Source: Desmodesmus armatus
Lineage: Eukaryota; Chlorophyta; Chlorophyceae; Sphaeropleales; Scenedesmaceae
Assembly: GCA_007449985.2 (NCBI GenBank)
Contig: VIIQ02000064.1
Location: forward strand, 1-64,000
DNA: 64,000 nucleotides
Reading direction: 5' to 3'
Shown here: piece by piece, positions 54,457 to 64,000 of the stretch
Layout: each line of letters starts with the position of its first letter
How positions within the stretch are numbered: position 1 is the first letter of the stretch
Program-made: the position numbers and the translations under genes
The notes under the pieces: model-generated
The model's database searches: none
What the model was told of the DNA's origin: nothing
The model's input: only the letters and a program-made list of their open reading frames with translations

Positions 54457-57400
54457 AAGCTGAAACCAGTACCACTGCTGGGGCATCCTGTGGGGGTATC
54501 CTGCAGGGCAAACAGCAGCAAAAAAACCAGCAGTGGCAGGCAGTACAGGTGTAGGGGCAAGCACAACTCCAGGGCCTGCTCCAACAAAACTGGAGAAAAA
54601 AAGACTATAATCATGCATAGCCCGCTGCACTTGGCAATTATGCTTTGCTGCAAAGTACATGTTGCTGGCTCTTGTGGTGTGGTTGGCCCCATGGGGTTGG
54701 TGTGTGAGCACCTGCAGCCTTGAGGGTCTTTCTACCATAACTTGGAGGGAAACTAAAATTTTATGGCATGCCTGACTGCCTTCGGGTGCGTCCTGGCAGC
54801 GTGCAGGCAACGCATAGACAGCTCAACAGCAGATGCCCACCTTCCTTCTCCGTATTTGGCTGGTGCACGCCTGCGCAGAGGCCTTGATGGCACAGAAAGA
54901 ACTCCATATGTGCGTTTGTCACTCAAAAAGTGGGCTCAAGCCGGCCAAGAGGGAACTGCAGAAGGCGAGCGCGAAGGAAGCCAGGTGCGAAGGAAACCAA
55001 CATCCCGACATTGTCCTGACAACTACTGAAGAAGCTTCAGGTGCTTGAGATTGTGATTGTGGTCTGAGAGAACTGCTGCTTACAAGGTGCCTGCGCGGAA
55101 GACAGTTGAGACCTCATCTCAGATTATCTGTCAGCACTAACTAGTGTGAGGTGTCATTAAGGGTGTCAGTTGCTTCAAGCAATGTTGTGGATTTTCGAGA
55201 AATTTCAGACAATATTCTTTCAAAACACACATGCTTTGTCTCCTTGCCCTTCCGACGACTGCATAGCATGACAGGTGGCACCAGGTGACAGGTGGTCATG
55301 ACCCCCCACCCAAACCCAGTACACCCAGGACCTCCCGGGACGTGGCAACACAGCGCATCCGGATCAGATGATCAGCTGCAGTGTGTCAGCATCACAGAGG
55401 TGCTTGCAAATCAGGCATGGGTACACCCAAGGCAGCACCATGATTGTGACAGCCTGCCAGCATGTAGCAGCAGTGGCAGCAGTACAGGCTGTGAGACCGG
55501 CAGGACGGTGGCCACTGCAGCAGCAGGTGGCTACCAGAACGGTAAGCAAGGCGTCTGTAGCTGCAGTGGCATGCAACAGCTGTGGTGCAGCAGGTCCGCA
55601 AGTGTTGCAGCTGCGACAGTCATCAGCAAGTTTGAGTAGATACAGAACTTCCGGTTTCAGGCCATAGGCAGGCATTCACAGTGAGCTTGCTAGTCATTCC
55701 TTCACCTGCCAGTGGCCACGGGCAAACACCAGGGGAAACAGCACATAGTCAATGCAGCGAGACCCTGCACATGCTGGCTGCTTTGGAGGGTCAAAGAGCT
55801 GCAGGCAACGCAGGCAGTTATGCTGACACAATATGCCTGCTTCTTGCAGCAGCGCGGTGAAGCTGGGACCAGTGCCCACTGCCACCTGGCAGATCCATGG
55901 CTTTTGGCATTTTCTGATGTAAACAGCAGACACCTGCTGCATGTGTGCTGGCGCCCCTCAGTAACTTCCGTACAACATTGTGCTGCCATTGATGCCTCCT
56001 GCAGGTTGCTGCTGGCTGCACGGTACCCCTGACCAAGCCACTGGGATCAGTGACTAATGCAGCTGCTGTTGTAGCCCTTTGCCGAAGATCTTTGGCTGGC
56101 TCTAACCTGGCAATGGCGGCAGCGGCAGCAACAGTCACAAGAGCAGCAGGGTGTGAGCCTTTGCCACCTTCGTGAGATTGCCAGCGCCACCATCATGTGG
56201 CACACCCATGTTCTGTCAGGTGAGCACCATCAAAGGTTTCAGGGTACTGCCAGGTTATGCATGCAGCCAGCAAATGCCTTGGTGCAAGGGGTGGTATGTT
56301 GCAGTGGACTATTAGGAAGGTTGAGGGGTGGTTGCTATGGTGAATAGAGGACACTCACCCAATTCTGGCAATGGCGGCAGCGGCAGCAACAGTCACAAGA
56401 GCAGCAGGGTGTGAGCCTTTGCCACCTTCGTGAGATTGCCAGCGCCACCATCATGTGGCACACCCATGTTCTGTCAGGTGAGCACCATCAAAGGTTTCAG
56501 GGTACTGCCAGGTTATGCATGCAGCCAGCAAATGCCTTGGTGCAAGGGGTGGTATGTTGCAGTGGACTATTAGGAAGGTTGAGGGGTGGTTGCTATGGTG
56601 AATAGAGGACACTCACCCAATTCTACAATCCGCACACCAAGGGCAGCAGGCAATGTTGCCCATCTGCATCTATGCCTTGCCTAGCAGGGTGGCTGGCAAG
56701 TTTGAAGGTTGCAGGTGTCAAAGGGAAGTAAGTCCTGCTACAGAAGCGGATGGGTTCTGGCTGTTAGTGGTAAGGTATCTCCAAGCAATGCACTCTCCCT
56801 CCCTGGCCCTCCTCTCATTGCTTGCTGCCCTACGGTGTCTGATTGCTTGCAGGTCTACACACTTGCACGCTGCCAGAGCAGCAGCGGCAGCCCTATCAGG
56901 AGGCAGTCATGTCAGTTGCCACTTCAGTGTGTGGACTTGGTGTGCATGGAAGCAGCAGCAATTGGTGCCATGCAAGTGTCGTGCACACATCGCATCCCAC
57001 CAGGACAGCCAGGACAGTGACTGGCAGCCGTCCTCAGTGCCAGCAGCTGTCACAGCACGGTGCTGCCTCCTACCCTTTGTCCCATCAGTAGAAGGAATCA
57101 CTGATGGAACGGCGATAATCGATGCCGCTCTCTGGTCGGGCTGCTTGTGCTGCACCCAAGGGCCTCTTGCAGTGGCACTGCTCCTGCTGGTGCCATCTTG
57201 CAAGTGAGTTCTCTTCAAAGCCAGCAATGCTTTTGTACTTGCAGTTGGGTAGCTGTGGCTGGTTGGCATGCTGGCCTGGGCAAACTTGTGCCTGTGGCCA
57301 GGTGGGTGGGGGAGATCGTGAACAGCAGCAGTGCCTATCCCGCACTGACAATGCAATGCGTGAAGGCTGCATGTCGCTCACCCTCGTACTGTGTGTGTCT

Positions 57401-58728
57401 CCAATGGAGCTGTTGCTGTGCATCAGCCCCATTGCAGCCCCTGGGTACTTAGCTGCACCTCTTGTACCACTCAGTCCTTGAAGTGAAGTGCAATGACAGC
57501 AGCAGTTGGCCGGGTGCCCTCTCCCTGTGCGACACATTGCTCTCCTTTGCCCCGCAGCCCAGTGCTGCGCCATTGCACCAAGGTGAAGGCCAGCTCAGCG
57601 GCGCAGCACAGCACAGCACGGCTCGTCACAGCACAGCTCGCTCCTGGCTCAGGGTGTGCTGGCACCCCGCGCTCAGAGCAGGCTGCTGTCGTTTTTACAT
57701 GGTGGGTGTTTTGCATGTACGTCTCGCCCAGGCATGACACGGTGTCTGTCAGCTATCATCTGCACTGTGGGCCCATCATGCATGTGCAAGCAACACCAGC
57801 CTTTGGGCAGTGCATGGGGACTTGGCAGTGGTTTGTGAGCTCGTGGGCAGCACCGTGGGCTCATGAGCACACTGGCTGCTGTTGGTTGTGCTCTGCATCC
57901 TTGCCTAAAAATCTACACTTGAGACACAACAATACTGCCAGTGCTCCCATAGAGGTGCTTCCAAACGTGCCCCCTCCCTCCCGTCCATGCTGCATGCTCT
58001 AACCCATGGTGGCCACTGCAGGCTGCAGAAGTCATGCCACCGCCTCAAGCCATGTTCGAGAGTCCCAGTGTAATAGTGTATTGGGAGCCACCGTCATGTC
58101 ACCAGTTGGTGGGCGCACAAGCCTCCTGCAGTGCAGGTGAGGGAGATTGCTGTATGCAACAAGGTGTACCTCCTGGGGGACCTCAGGTCAGGTGTGCTGG
58201 AGTGGGGTGGTCCTTTGCATGTGAAGCAACGGTGATTGTTCATTGGCGGGCAGCGACAACATATGTATCGGCATGAGGCCAAACCTGAACCCCGAAAGAG
58301 GTTTGACTGCTTGTTGCACTCGATGCGGAATGCCATGCTCACGTGTCTATGAATTGTTTGGATTGTTGTCGGATCCTACAGCTATTTGTCCTGTGTTCAC
58401 TAGCCTTTGTCGTGGCAAACTGTCTGGGCCCGCTGCTCAGTTGTCGGTTCTTGATTTCACAAATTCCATCGTCTTCTGCTTTCAAGTCTCGACATCAAGT
58501 GAATATACTGTGGGAACAACAAGGCCAGTGGGCCAAGATGGCTATGATGCTGGGGTGGTTTGCTGTTGTGGGTTACTCCTGAGTGACACCAAGAGTGGCA
58601 ATCAGGTACAGGGGTGCTGGCTGCACTGCATGATAGACAACGAAAGAGACAGCGTGCTTGGTGCTACTCCTAGTATCCAGCAGGGCACACATGCCATGTC
58701 AGCTGACGATATGTTTTCTGCCGTGCAG
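54457..58728. other. unresolved region, possible 5' exons of the CPL-like gene
   Basis: Apart from an exact duplication, nothing here is recognised with certainty. A candidate exon lies near 58016-58135 (PPPQAMFESPSVIVYWEPPS, donor GTGAGG at 58136). Several other acceptor-donor pairs exist near 55.4, 56.85 and 57.1 kb, but phases could not be tied to the first supported exon at 58729, so no model is given. Confidence 0.35.
56107..56624 (+). repeat. exact 258-bp tandem duplication
   Basis: Unit 1 (56107-56364) and unit 2 (56365-56622) appear identical, and two more bases extend the match. Each includes ATGGCGGCAGCGGCAGCAAC and a run to GGACACTCACCCAATTCT. The lack of differences implies a very recent event or an assembly artefact. 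Confidence 0.95.
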
Positions 58729-61700
58729 GTGCCAGCCAGCGCTGGAGGTCATGGATGCCTTCACCCTCGTGGGCAACGTTGATGAGGCAAACCCTCGTGA
58801 GTTCGCAAGGATCCCAGCCTGTGTCTGGAGTGATGTTGAGCATGGCTGTGGCATTGCTGCATGCAGGCTTTGCTGAGCTGTTGGTGCTGAACACTGTCCA
58901 TGTGTGCTTGCAGACAACGTGATGGCATGCTTTGATCTGGATGATACCCTCATGCGGCAATCCAACCGCACAGACCTGGAGGCAGAGGCTGCTGCTGCCA
59001 AGGAGGGGATAGCTGTGGTGCAGGAGGAGCTGCAGCAGCTTACAGAGCAGCATGCAAAACAGCTGTATCACGATCTGCCCAGGCTGCAGCAGCAGCCAGA
59101 CCTGCAGCAGCAGTACGCCCGACAGCAGCACGAAAGGAAACTCCTCTTGAAAAAGATCTCTAAGCTGCAACGGAAGCAGCGCATGAGCCAGCTTTACTCA
59201 GAGCTGATCCTGACTGTGCAGCAGGCAGCAACAGCAGGCGCACAGGCTGGTGATGGGTGGAGCGCCCAGCGCAGAGCAGCCACCCAGCAGGCCCTGAATG
59301 CAGCCCTCATTGCTGGCCTGGGTGTGACTGCAGCCAAGCCACTGATGCTCACCTACCAGTAAGCACTGTTGCTCTGTGGCTGTGCTGAGCATGTGCATGG
59401 TGCAGGAGATGGGCTCTGCTGGCAGCAGTCGACACACAACTGCATCGTATGCGCCTGGGGCTCTCATGAACATGCATCCTGCACAGTACACTCACAACAG
59501 TGGCCGTGCAAGGCAGCTTGGCGCCTGGCATGGTGCAGCAGTTGCAAGCTGCTTTGAGCCTTGCCTGCAGCAGTTTTTCTCACTGTAGCACACAGCAATC
59601 CGTGCTGACTGTGCTGAACTCACCATGTCCTGCATGTTCTTCCTGCACACCTTTCCTTGCTTGCATGCAGGCTGTTGGAGTTGGATTTGCCGGCCCCGAC
59701 TGTAGTGGATGGCAAGCTCAGCACACAACCTCACAGGAGCTCTACGGTTGCCTTTGTGTCTGCAAACAAGGAGGTGGCCATCATCGAGAGCGACGTGAAG
59801 CTGGACGCTCTGCATGCCGCTGCATACCTGGATCCTGAGCTCTACGGCTACATCCAGTGCAATCTGGAAGAGAAGTGGCCCTCATGGCTACAGGGAGACC
59901 TAGGCATCAAGCAGCAGCATCGTCACAACTACCACTTGATCCTGCTGGCGCCCGGGGTCCACACAGGGGTGCTTCCCTCCCTGCTGCAGTTGCAGCAGGC
60001 CTGTGTGCGTGGAGGCGGCAGGTGAGGCGCGCACACCCGGCTGCAGGAAAAGTCCATTGCTTAAGACAGAGCAAAAAAAACCACCAGCTTATGGGGATGT
60101 GGGCTGCAGGACAGCAGTGTCCGGCATGTGTGACGCTCTGGATTGTGTGGCGTGCTGACTCTGGCTGTCTTCCACCATGCGAAGGTGACGCATGCAGGGC
60201 TGCCAGCACTGCAAGGTGCTGCGATGTCCCATGGCGTGCACCCCCCCCCCCCCCCACAGGCAGCTGGGACTACTTGTGCTGTGACTGCTTGTGTTGCTAG
60301 TGTTATGAATGCTGCTGCCAAGCACTTGTTCACCCCTCTGCTTGCCCTGCTGCTGCATGTGCTGAACCAGGCTGTGGCTGAAGGTCTGCACGGCTACAAC
60401 GCGCCTCAGCAATGTGGCTGCCTTCATAGGCATGGCCGACGAGCAGCAGCGAGTGTTCAGCCTTGCAGAGGTGGACCTGGCACGCAGGGAGGTGGGCGCT
60501 GGCGGCCGCATCACCGTCACCAAGCGTCTGGGCGGCAGCATGTGGAGCAACGCCGAGCGGCAGCTGTCAGAGTGCATGCCAACTGGTGGCCTCGCTGTGG
60601 TGTTTGATGATCTGCCCAAGGCGTGGCCCAAGCACCTGCAGCAGCAAGCAGTGGGCCCTGACGGCCTGGCAGGATTGCTCATGGTGCCGCTGCCTGGCAT
60701 TGGGGTGCTGCAGGAGCCAGGCAACGAGCCGCGCATACTGGCAGGCATCCGCACCATCCTGGTAAGAAGCACTTCAGGGGTCGAACGGGGTTGTCCGCAC
60801 CCCAGCATCACACAGCTTTTCAAACTGGGCTGCTGCAGTGGGGGGTCGTACTGCAACCTTCTATTGTGGCCACCAGTTGTTGGCAGTGCCAGCCAGAAAG
60901 GAGCCACAGAGCTGGCCAATTTGTGTGTTTCTTGGTGCTCACTTTTGAATCGTGCCCTCATGCTGCTGCTATCATCTGCTGGCTACCACTTTTCTGGGGA
61001 AAGGGCCCTTTCAACCCTGCTACATGGCTGTCTCATAATACTGCTTGTGCCTGTGTCTTTGCTGCATGTGCACTGTTGGCTACCACAGCGACTGCAGCAG
61101 CGATGGCTGGCCCAGCAGCAGTTGGCTGAGCAGCAGGCCCTGCAGCTCCAGCAACAGCAGCAGCATGCACAGCAGGGAGCCCTACTGCAGGAGCAGCAGA
61201 AGGCACAGCACGAGGCCCTACTGCAGCAGGCAGCAATGCAGGGGACACAAGATGCTCTCCTACAGGCCCAGCAGGAGGCAGAATGGCAGGCGCGGGTGGA
61301 GGTCCTGCGGCAGGCAGCACTGCAAGCGCAGCAGCAGCAACTGTACAAGCAGCTCCCGCCACAGCAGAACCCCAACAAGCAGCAGCCGGCGCTGAACTCT
61401 GCAGCAGTGCAGCAGCTTGGCATGCAGCCGCTGCCACCAGGGGCTCAGCAGCCCCGGCAGGGCCAGCAGCATGTGGGACAGCAGAGTGCTGCACACCACC
61501 TGTCAGCAGCCCCGGATCTGCAGCTCAGCAGAGGTCACCTGCTTGCCTCGCACAGCAAGGGGCAGCCAGGCTTCCAAGGGGCGCTTGGGTCTTTGCTTGC
61601 TGCAGAGGATGTGCTGCGCGACCGCATCACGACAGGCAGCGCCCTGCAGCGGCCCACTGTGCAGCATGAAGGGCGGGTGGACAGTAGCGCCATCAACAGC

Positions 61701-63740
61701 AGCAGCAGCAACGGCGGGGGACCAAACAGCAGCAGCAATCTGTTTGGCACCGGGCACAGCTCAGGGCAGCTGTCCCTGTTGCAGCAGGCAGCCCCAGGCA
61801 GCTGGCATGGCAGCAGCAGCAGCTCAGCTGCCCAGTGGGCAGATGCCAATCCTTTGTTGGCTGAGGCAGCGGCTGCCTCTGGTGCTGCTGCCGCCTGGGG
61901 TGGCAGCAACCTTCAAGGCAGCCATGAGGTGCAGGGCCTAGCCGGCAGCAGCTGCGGAGGTGGTAGTGGTGGCAGCAGCGGCGGTGGCAGCAGGCAGCGC
62001 CGTGGTGCAAACCTTGCTAGCAGTTTTGCGGCTACCAAGCGCGTCCTGGAAGCTGATGCGGCCGCGTCCCCCGGCAAACGCCTGGCCCCTGCAGCAGCCG
62101 GAGCAGCACCAGGACACACCGGCGCCCCTATGGGACAGCACCAGCAGGATCCCGGCTTTCCTGCTGCGCAAGCGAATTGGGCCGCGGCCGCGGCAGCAGC
62201 GCTAGCCCCAAGTGTTCATGAGACCCTTTCCTGGCAGCTTCAGGCTCCTGCAGGCCCAGGGTACAGCGCAGCAGCAGATACCCCTCCGTTGGGTGCCTGT
62301 CACAGCAACAGCCGCCTGCCATGAGGCGTGGCTGGCAGTGATGACGCCAGCATGGATTGGCTGCCTGCAGAGCCAAGTGGGCAGCAGCAGGCTCCACCCG
62401 GGTTTGCTTTCAAGCACCCAGCAGCAAGTGCAGCAGCAGAGGCAGAAGCAGGCACTGCCCATGGTGCCGTCAGCGCCACTGCTGGCCAGGCTGCAGCAGG
62501 TCCTGCTGCTGCTGGTGCCGTTGTTGGCAGCTGCGACGCTGGTGCAACCCAGAGCTACAGCAGCCAGCCCAGTGGGCAGCAGGTCCGCAAGAAGCGAACA
62601 CCCTTTGGGCGAGACCTCTACCGACCGCTCAGCGAAACCGCGTCAGCAGCAGCAGGGGCGGCAGGGGTACCCAACCCCCTCACTGCCAAGGGCGTCTCTG
62701 TGGGTGAGCGTGCAGCAGGTCTCGCTGCAGCTGCTGCTGCTGCTGTCCAGGACTCTGCAGTCCCACAGGCAGGCGGTGGTGTGCTTGCAGCTGCAGGTGC
62801 ACCAGCAGCAGCAGGCTGGGCAGTTGGGGGAGGAGCTGCGCCCATGGCAGGCCTAGGCGGTAGCAACCAGCAGCAGCAGCAGCAGCAGGTGCTGCTGGCA
62901 CACCCTGTGCTGAACCCCCCTGCAGCTGCGCCTGTGGCGGCTGCGGCTGCTGCACCTGCTGCTCAGACAGTGGAGGTTGCCAGTCTGCGGGACCAGTGGC
63001 CGCGCCAACTGGCCGAGGGTCCTCCAGAGGGGCTCAGCCTGGCTATGTCTGCAGATGCAGCACTGGCCAAGTTTGCTCGGCTAAATGGCCTGGCAGCCTC
63101 CACCTCCCAGGAGCTGTGCGCCCTCAAGCTGCAGCTGATGGGGCCCACAGGACCAGTCATTGAGTCTGCCAAGCAGCTGCAGGACAGCAAGGAGGTGGAC
63201 TTGAGGGATGCGATCAGTGGGCTCGTCAGGGACTTGGGCCCCATGCTGCTGCAGATCATGGAGCTGGAGCCTACTCTCGAGTGGGTCAACCGAAAAAATG
63301 TACCCAACGTCAGCTTCGTGATGGTGACCGTCTCTGTCAGGATCACGCTTCCTGCAGCGCAGCACCACCAGCATGCCCAGGTGAACAGCTACACGAACAG
63401 CAACGCTGGTGAGTTTGAGCTGCAGCAACCTATCACGCCACCCTACCTGCGCATCGCCCTGAGCCTCATCAACGAGAAGGGCCACACATATGCACAGCGG
63501 GGGAACACAGGGTTGGTTGCACGGGTGAAGGCAGCACTGCTGAAGCAACTGCAGCCAAAGCTGGACTGCACCACTGCAGCGCTGCTCAAGTGGCAGCTGC
63601 ATTGGCAGCTCACAGGGGAGCAGCGGCGGGTTCTGGAGGCTGGCGCCTTTGGCCGGCTGTCACTTGCTTCACCTGCGGCACCAACAGCTGTGCTGGCCCC
63701 AACCATGGGCATGCAGAACAGGCTGCAGCTGGGCGACTGA
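58729..63740 (+). CDS. CPL1/FCP1-like RNA polymerase II CTD phosphatase-like protein (5' end missing)
   Basis: These enzymes are HAD-family phosphatases that dephosphorylate the RNA polymerase II C-terminal repeat. The exons are 58729-58796, 58914-59358, 59671-60021, 60371-60761, 61089-62260 and 62339-63740. All are GT-AG with consistent phases. The nucleophile motif is ACFDLDDTLM (DxDxT/L type). YHLILLAPGVHTGVLPSLL and LWLKVCTATTRLSNVAAFIG follow, matching plant CPL1's 'LVRLRPAWEEL...VYVCTMAERDYA'. The acidic motif is GGLAVVFDDLPKAWPKH (CPL1 'ALVIDDRLKVW'). A long Gln-rich exon follows, then Ala/Ser-rich sequence and a conserved-looking C-terminal segment (VDLRDAISGLVRDLGPMLLQ; NVPNVSFVMVTVSVRI) that I do not recognise. 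No dsRNA-binding domain is seen, although CPL1 has them. The 78-base intron 62261-62338 is needed to remove a TGA at 62322. Upstream exons are unresolved. Confidence 0.7.
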
Positions 63741-64000
63741 GCAGAGCGTTGGTGGGTCAGGGTGATGTGTGGCCTGCAACAGCAGCTGTTGCACGCCATC
63801 ATACATGGACCCTGCTGGTGCTGGTTGTTGTCTTTTCTGTTGCTGGTTGGCTGTCATTTACTCCCAGGATGCAGCATCTGTGCCTATGGCAGTGGCCAAG
63901 GCAGCACACCTCTGGCACGTGTTGCATTATACGTTTGACTGCCATCCAACCTGTTTATTTGGCGCTCCTGTGCAAGTCTGTAAGGCAGCTGGCTGTCCTG
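63741..64000 (+). other. 3' UTR of the CPL-like gene
   Basis: No coding frame continues past the TGA at 63738-63740. The sequence becomes T/G-rich and holds a polyadenylation motif near its end. Confidence 0.65.
63979..63983 (+). promoter_or_regulatory. TGTAA polyadenylation signal
   Basis: TGTAA lies 239 bases after the CPL-like stop codon. This pentamer is the standard poly(A) signal of chlorophyte nuclear genes. Confidence 0.6.

Overview
This window looks like nuclear DNA of a green alga, probably a chlorophycean. The evidence is internal. Genes are split by GT-AG introns whose phases agree from exon to exon. The coding sequence is packed with CAG/CTG triplets that give long alanine and glutamine runs. 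A TGTAA motif, the usual chlorophyte polyadenylation signal, lies 240 bases after the last gene. The recognisable proteins are eukaryotic: a TFIIH subunit, an RNA polymerase II CTD phosphatase-like protein, and a LINE with an APE-type endonuclease. The species cannot be named from the sequence.

Layout. 1-1564 (+): the 3' exons of the TFIIH subunit TFB2/p52, with a tandemly duplicated penultimate exon. 3308-5730 (-): a complete four-exon gene of the methylenetetrahydrofolate reductase-like fold. 7736-18137 (+): 'gene P', a giant alanine-rich protein with an 8.4-kb uninterrupted frame. 18.1-25.9 kb: non-coding, with a diverged repeat family of about 670 bp in both orientations. 25950-35067 (-): 'gene X', an unrecognised multi-exon gene with repeated basic decapeptides, one intron of which contains a LINE of about 5.2 kb (about 29735-34.9 kb) in sense orientation. 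37303-48918 (-): 'gene M', a second giant alanine-rich gene that is a colinear, inverted paralogue of gene P. One of its introns holds a small zinc-finger-like ORF on the other strand. 49968-51894 (+): a broken F-box/leucine-rich-repeat-like gene. 53362-53603 (-): a tRNA-derived SINE-like element. 53.7-58.7 kb: tandem duplications, including an exact 258-bp one, and unresolved possible upstream exons. 58729-63740 (+): a CPL1/FCP1-like CTD phosphatase gene with six phase-consistent exons.

The most unusual content is the P/M pair. Both proteins carry three copies of a module of about 100 residues that I do not recognise (core REQQPVSAVLQPQHVRSYL, then a basic helix, then HPGQVSEPVLQQL). Basic NLS-like patches and alanine tracts surround the modules. 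Further downstream both have an acidic DFGLS segment and a VHEAL segment. The first module of both genes is broken by the same one-base frame change at the same place. P also has a SUMO-interaction-like motif and an AT-hook-like tail, so a nuclear role is a reasonable guess, but none is shown.

Caution: several genes contain single-base frame changes (P, M, TFB2, LRR gene, LINE ORF1), while the MTHFR-like, X and CPL-like exon sets read cleanly. Uncorrected long-read indels, genuine decay and unrecognised short introns cannot be separated here. Gene models are manual splice inferences.
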